Assembly (NCBI RefSeq): GCF_048544455.1
Contig: NC_133535.1
Location: 83,886,120-83,950,119, forward strand
Direction of reading: 5' to 3'
DNA from: Silene latifolia
Lineage: Eukaryota > Streptophyta > Magnoliopsida > Caryophyllales > Caryophyllaceae
DNA length: 64,000 nucleotides
Shown here: positions 60,051 through 64,000 of the stretch, one piece after another
How the letters are laid out: the number at the start of each line of letters is the position of its first letter
Numbering within the stretch: the first letter of the stretch is position 1
Made by a program: the position numbers and the translations under genes
Notes under the pieces: model-generated
Seen by the model: the letters and a program-made list of their open reading frames with translations, nothing else
What the model was told of the DNA's origin: nothing
The model's database searches: none

Positions 60051-61420
60051 ATCAGGTCATGTCTTGTCAAATCTCCCACAGCATCCCCTTTCTGCATCAT
60101 ATGTATCCCAAACTTCCCCACCTCATCTCTCAACCTCATCAAAGATAGAGCTGTACATAGGGAATGTACACTCTTCCTACTCAAAGCATCTGCAACAACA
60201 TTGGCTTTTCCTTCATGGTAGATAATATCCATGTCATAATCGCCAATCAGCTCCATCCACCTCCTCTGTCTCATGTTCAACTCCTTTTGAGTGAAGATGT
60301 ACTTGAGACTCTTGTGATCCGAAAATACCTTAAAGGTCGCCCTATAAAGGTAATGTCTCCAAATCTTGAGAGCAAACACCACTGCGCCCAACTCTAGATC
60401 ATGAGTAGGGTAGTTCTCCTCATACGACTTCAATTGCCTAGAAGCATAGGCAATCACCTTACCGTTCTGCATCAACACACATCCCAACCGATTCTTTGAG
60501 GCATCTGTATAAACCTCAAAGTTCTCGATCCTTTCAGGCAACGCTAAGATAGGAGTTGTGGTCAAACGCTCCTTCAATGTTTGGAACGCCTTCTCACAAC
60601 TCTCATCCCAGCGAAACCTGTTCTCTTTCCTCATCAAAGCTGTCATAAGTCTAGCTATCTTGGAGAAATCTTTCACGAACCGTCTGTAGTATCCAGGTAA
60701 ACCCAAGAAACTCCTGATCTCAGCAACATTCTTTGGTGCTTCCCACTTTGTCACCGCCTTAATCTTTGCCGGATCTACAGCTACTCCCTCCTTAGAGATC
60801 ACATGCCCCAGAAAAGCAACTTTCTCTAACCAGAACTCACACTTGGACAGCTTAGCATACAACTCATGCTCCCTCAAAGTCTGCAACACAATCCTCAGAT
60901 GCTCCTCCTTAGTCTTAGAGTAGACTAAGATGTCATCGATAAACACCACCACAAACTTGTCCAAAAACTGTCTGAAGATTCTGTTCATCAAGTCCATAAA
61001 CACAGCCGGTGCATTAGATAACCCAAATGGCATCACCACATACTCATAATGGCCATACCTCGACGTGAAAGCTGTCTTCGGTATGTCCACCTCTCTAATC
61101 TTCACCTGATGGTACCCCGACCTCAAATCAATCTTAGAAAAGACTGATGCACCACTCAACTGATCAAACAGGTCATCTATCCTTGGCAAAGGATACTTGT
61201 TCTTCACTCACTCGGTTCACCTCTCTCTGTAATCTATGCACAACCTCAAACTCCCATCTTTCTTCTTCACGAAAAGAAATGGTGCTCCCCACGGCGATAC
61301 ACTAGGTCTAATGTATCCCTTCTCTATCGATCATCTAATCTGTTTCTGAGCTCCTCCATCTCTTTAGGACCCATCCGTGCGGAGCCTTAGAGATTGGCCC
61401 CGTCCCTGGTTTCGACTCAA
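59984..61420 (-). pseudogene. Chromovirus reverse transcriptase and RNase H
   Basis: The largest open piece is 61207-59984. It shows [30 protein letters not shown], the catalytic [26 protein letters not shown], and RNase H ([40 protein letters not shown]). Upstream, between 61420 and 61207, the fingers region ([20 protein letters not shown]) is split by stops and shifts. The catalytic Asp pair and RNase H residues still look present. Confidence 0.87.
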
Positions 61421-62340
61421 CGGTGAAATCTATCTCCCTCTTCGGTTGCAACCCCTAATCTCCTCCGGAAAAACATCTCGCAAACTCTCCCACCACTCGG
61501 TATCCGATCAACTGTCGGACTCTCTATGCGGTCATCTCTCACATGGCAGAAGATTAAAGGACATCCCTTCCTCAGATAAGACTTCAAGGTGACAACTGCA
61601 ATCAACTTAACTTTGGGTTTGACTAGAAACCCACGATAAGACACACTAACACCCTTAGGCCCTCTCAAAGACACTTTCTTTTGATGACAGTCTATCTTAG
61701 CTTTATACTTTCCCAACCAATCCATCCCGACTATCATCTCAAAACCGTCAAAAGGAAACTCTAGCAAGTCTACAGGTAGATCAACTTGCCCAACTATCAT
61801 AGACACATCTCTAAACAACCTCCCACATGATACATACTCACCCGAAGGTATAAAAACTTTCTCACTTACAGACTCATATACCCTCAAACCCAACCGTTTA
61901 ACATGACTCAAAGATACAAACGACTGAGACGCCCCCGAATCAAACAAAACAAAGTTATGAACACCGTTAACAAGAACAGTACCAGTGATAACATGTGCAT
62001 CCTCCTCAGCTACTTTCTTGTCCATCATGAACAACTTTCCACCGGTCTTCTGTCCACCTCCCTGGACAGTACTGGCTGATGTGGCCGGCTTAGCACCCGA
62101 CCCCTGATTGTTGTTGTTGTTCGTAGCTGGTTTCTGATAAGAATTACCGACATTGCGGTTACCTCCACCCTGATAGCTCTGACTTCCCCGGTTAGACCAT
62201 GACCCAGACGGTCTATTGCTCGTATAACTCTGTGCAGGTCCCTGAGAATAGCTCCCCCGAGCCGATCCCTGAAAAGCTCCAGGCATCTCGTGCACTCATG
62301 TCTCTTGTGGCCTACACCGCCACAGCCATAGCAGGTCATC
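61417..62340 (-). pseudogene. Chromovirus protease and linker
   Basis: After a frameshift behind the gag zinc knuckle this frame runs through a Gly/Asn/Gln-rich linker to the aspartic protease: FVLFDSGASQSFVS (active site DSGA), then DGFEMIVGMDWL and a decayed end. The protease cuts Gag-Pol into parts. The frame fails again before reverse transcriptase. Confidence 0.8.
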
Positions 62341-63188
62341 CCCCAACTACCACTACCACTCACACGGCCACGCCCAAAGGAAGCCCCAGCACTGAACCCT
62401 GACCCAGAAGAAAACCCTTTAGTTTGATTGTGGTTGCCTTTCTTGTGACTAGATTGGCCTCCACCCTCACTCTCCGCCTTTCTTTTCTCAACACCCACTC
62501 TCTCCTGAGCCATCTCCACTAACCTCTCAGCTCTCCCAGCCCTCTCATAAGCTTCCTTAACATTAGTAAGGACTCCTACAGGTAGCTTATCCATGATCTT
62601 TGGGGTCAACCCCCTCTCAAACCTCAGCGCTAGGTTCTCCTCACTCAAACCCATATCCACAGCATACCTAGACTTCTCATTGAACTGCTTGTAGTACTCA
62701 GCAACTGGCATATCATATGTCATCTTAAACCCATCAAACTTCTTACCCAGCTTACTCCTCACATGCTCCGGTACAAACTCTTTCCTCATAGCCCTCCGAA
62801 ACTCTTCTCAAGGTATAGCAGGTAAGCCCTGGTTCGCATACATCTCCCTAGCACTCACCTTCACCTTATCCCACCACTCGCCAGCTGCTTCCCTCAGGTA
62901 GAACACAGCTTGCTCTACTCTCATCTCATCTGGACAATGAACCAGGTCTAGTATATTCTCCATCTCACGATGCCAGTTGTCAAGAAGGTTTGGTTCCCCG
63001 GTCCCCTTGTACTCTTTTGGGTTGAACCTCGCTATATAGAGACTGATCTTAGAGTGATCAACCTCCTTGTCCTTTCCCACTTTCTTTAAAGCTTCAGTAA
63101 GAGCATCTTGATGCTCCAACATCTTAACTACATCATCTATGTTCATGGTCTCAACTCTCGCATAATAAGCGTTTCTCTTGGGCGGCAT
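62025..63188 (-). pseudogene. Chromovirus gag
   Basis: ATG at 63188 starts MPPKRNAYYARVE. The capsid region shows RFNPKEYKGTGEPNLLDNWH and AAGEWWDKVK, then a TGA at 62808-62810 (likely from TGG). The next frame reads EYYKQFNEKSRYAVDMG, RFERGLTPKIMDKLP and a zinc knuckle CYGCGGVGHKRHEC (C-x2-C-x4-H-x4-C). Only the one stop lies between start and knuckle. Gag binds element RNA and forms the particle. Confidence 0.85.
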
Positions 63189-64000
63189 CTTGAAACTATA
63201 TAAGAAAGGGTAGACATAAACATACGTACTAAAACCTCAAAACACGAAAGCGGACTGCCCAGAACACACTCGATCGAGTGCCTAAACCTACTCGATTGAG
63301 TAAGAGGCTACTCGATCGAGTGCCCACCATACTCGATCGAGTGCCTCGACATCAGACCCCAAACAGACCTTCTGATCTCTAACATACTCGACCGAGTAGC
63401 CAGGCTACTCGATCGAGTGACCCCCTACTCAATCGAGTGCCCGAGGTACTCGATCGAGTGCCCAAAAACACGATTCTGGTTGCAAAAACGTCAAATACCC
63501 ACTCGATCGAGTCAGACCCACTCGATCGAGTCATGCTAACTCGAATATGCTACCCACATGTTATATCATATCCCAACATACTACACAACTTTATAAACTC
63601 AACATTATACTATAGTTAAGCATGCGAGTCTACCAAGCTTTTCATACGATCAACAAAACAATTATATCATGTTATCAAACGCCACATAGTAAACATCCAA
63701 CATGCTTCATGTTCAAACAACAGTTCTATATACTTCATCAACCTTTCATTCACAAACTCAACCTCCTACTCCAAACATCCAACAATTACAACATACTTCA
63801 TCACATCCACACACAAGCTAACAAACAACACATACGACCTTGACGTGCACCCCCCATGTGACCGGTTTAAAATTGTAGGGCGATTTCGCGACTTTAGGAC
63901 GTCTCCCAAGCCTTTGCATTAGCTCCTACAACCTTTACCCCGAGTTTATTTTAATTGACTCCCTATATTCATTGGTTACAGGTTTCAGGATCGTCGCTAT
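63189..64000 (-). other. Chromovirus leader with palindrome cluster 3
   Basis: No ORF is convincing. Between 63265 and 63525 about ten ACTCGATCGAGT sites or one-base variants lie 12-40 bp apart. From 63530 to 64000 the sequence is AT-rich, then GC-mixed (GGGCGATTTCGCGAC near 63878). No primer-binding site or LTR is seen before the window edge. Confidence 0.6.

Larger units (their letters stand above)
57003..64000 (-). mobile_element. Chromodomain Ty3-gypsy element (chromovirus), cut by window edge
   Basis: On the minus strand: leader (63189 to the right edge), gag, protease, reverse transcriptase, RNase H, integrase with a C-terminal chromodomain-like tail, the purine tract AAGGAGGGAAGAC, and a 3' LTR (57003-58364). 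The 5' LTR must lie beyond 64000. Domain order and the LTR start TGTAATAC are those of plant chromoviruses such as the Tekay/Del group. Stops and frameshifts in every ORF make it non-autonomous. Confidence 0.87.

Overview
This is nuclear DNA from a flowering plant. The window has split genes with GT-AG introns, a plant four-repeat MYB gene, and dense nested plant transposons of the Ty1-copia, Ty3-gypsy, LINE, hAT, Helitron, Mutator and Stowaway types. A gypsy element with a tandem repeat and an antisense ORF resembles Retand, known from Silene. That hints at Caryophyllales, but the species cannot be fixed from sequence alone.

Layout. 1-2.97 kb: tandem and simple repeats, with a 5'-truncated LINE in a perfect 19-bp target duplication. 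2.97-17.5 kb: nested mobile DNA. A probable Helitron holds a 12.5-kb hAT element (frameshifted transposase), and the hAT holds an 8.0-kb non-autonomous gypsy element with almost identical LTRs, inserted 45 bp behind the transposase stop. 17.5-21.3 kb: a second probable Helitron with a MITE and a Mutator-type MITE inside. 21.5-39.9 kb: the one clearly intact host gene, a SNAPC4/MYB4R1-like transcription factor in nine exons. Its first intron carries a 4.7-kb broken copia element, whose LTR was later hit by a Stowaway MITE. 40-43.5 kb: gypsy gag debris and foldback sequences. 43.5-47.9 kb: two short Helitrons on either side of a TPR-protein gene (minus strand) broken by a 23-bp direct-repeat scar. 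47.9-56 kb: MITEs, a copia remnant, a probable solo LTR, and the 5' part of a large Tat/Ogre-like gypsy element. 57-64 kb: a minus-strand chromodomain gypsy element (chromovirus) that runs off the right edge.

Only the MYB gene looks functional. It would encode the large DNA-binding subunit of the complex that starts snRNA transcription. Almost everything else is mobile DNA at different stages of decay, and the nesting gives a relative order of insertion. No tRNA, rRNA or CRISPR array was seen.
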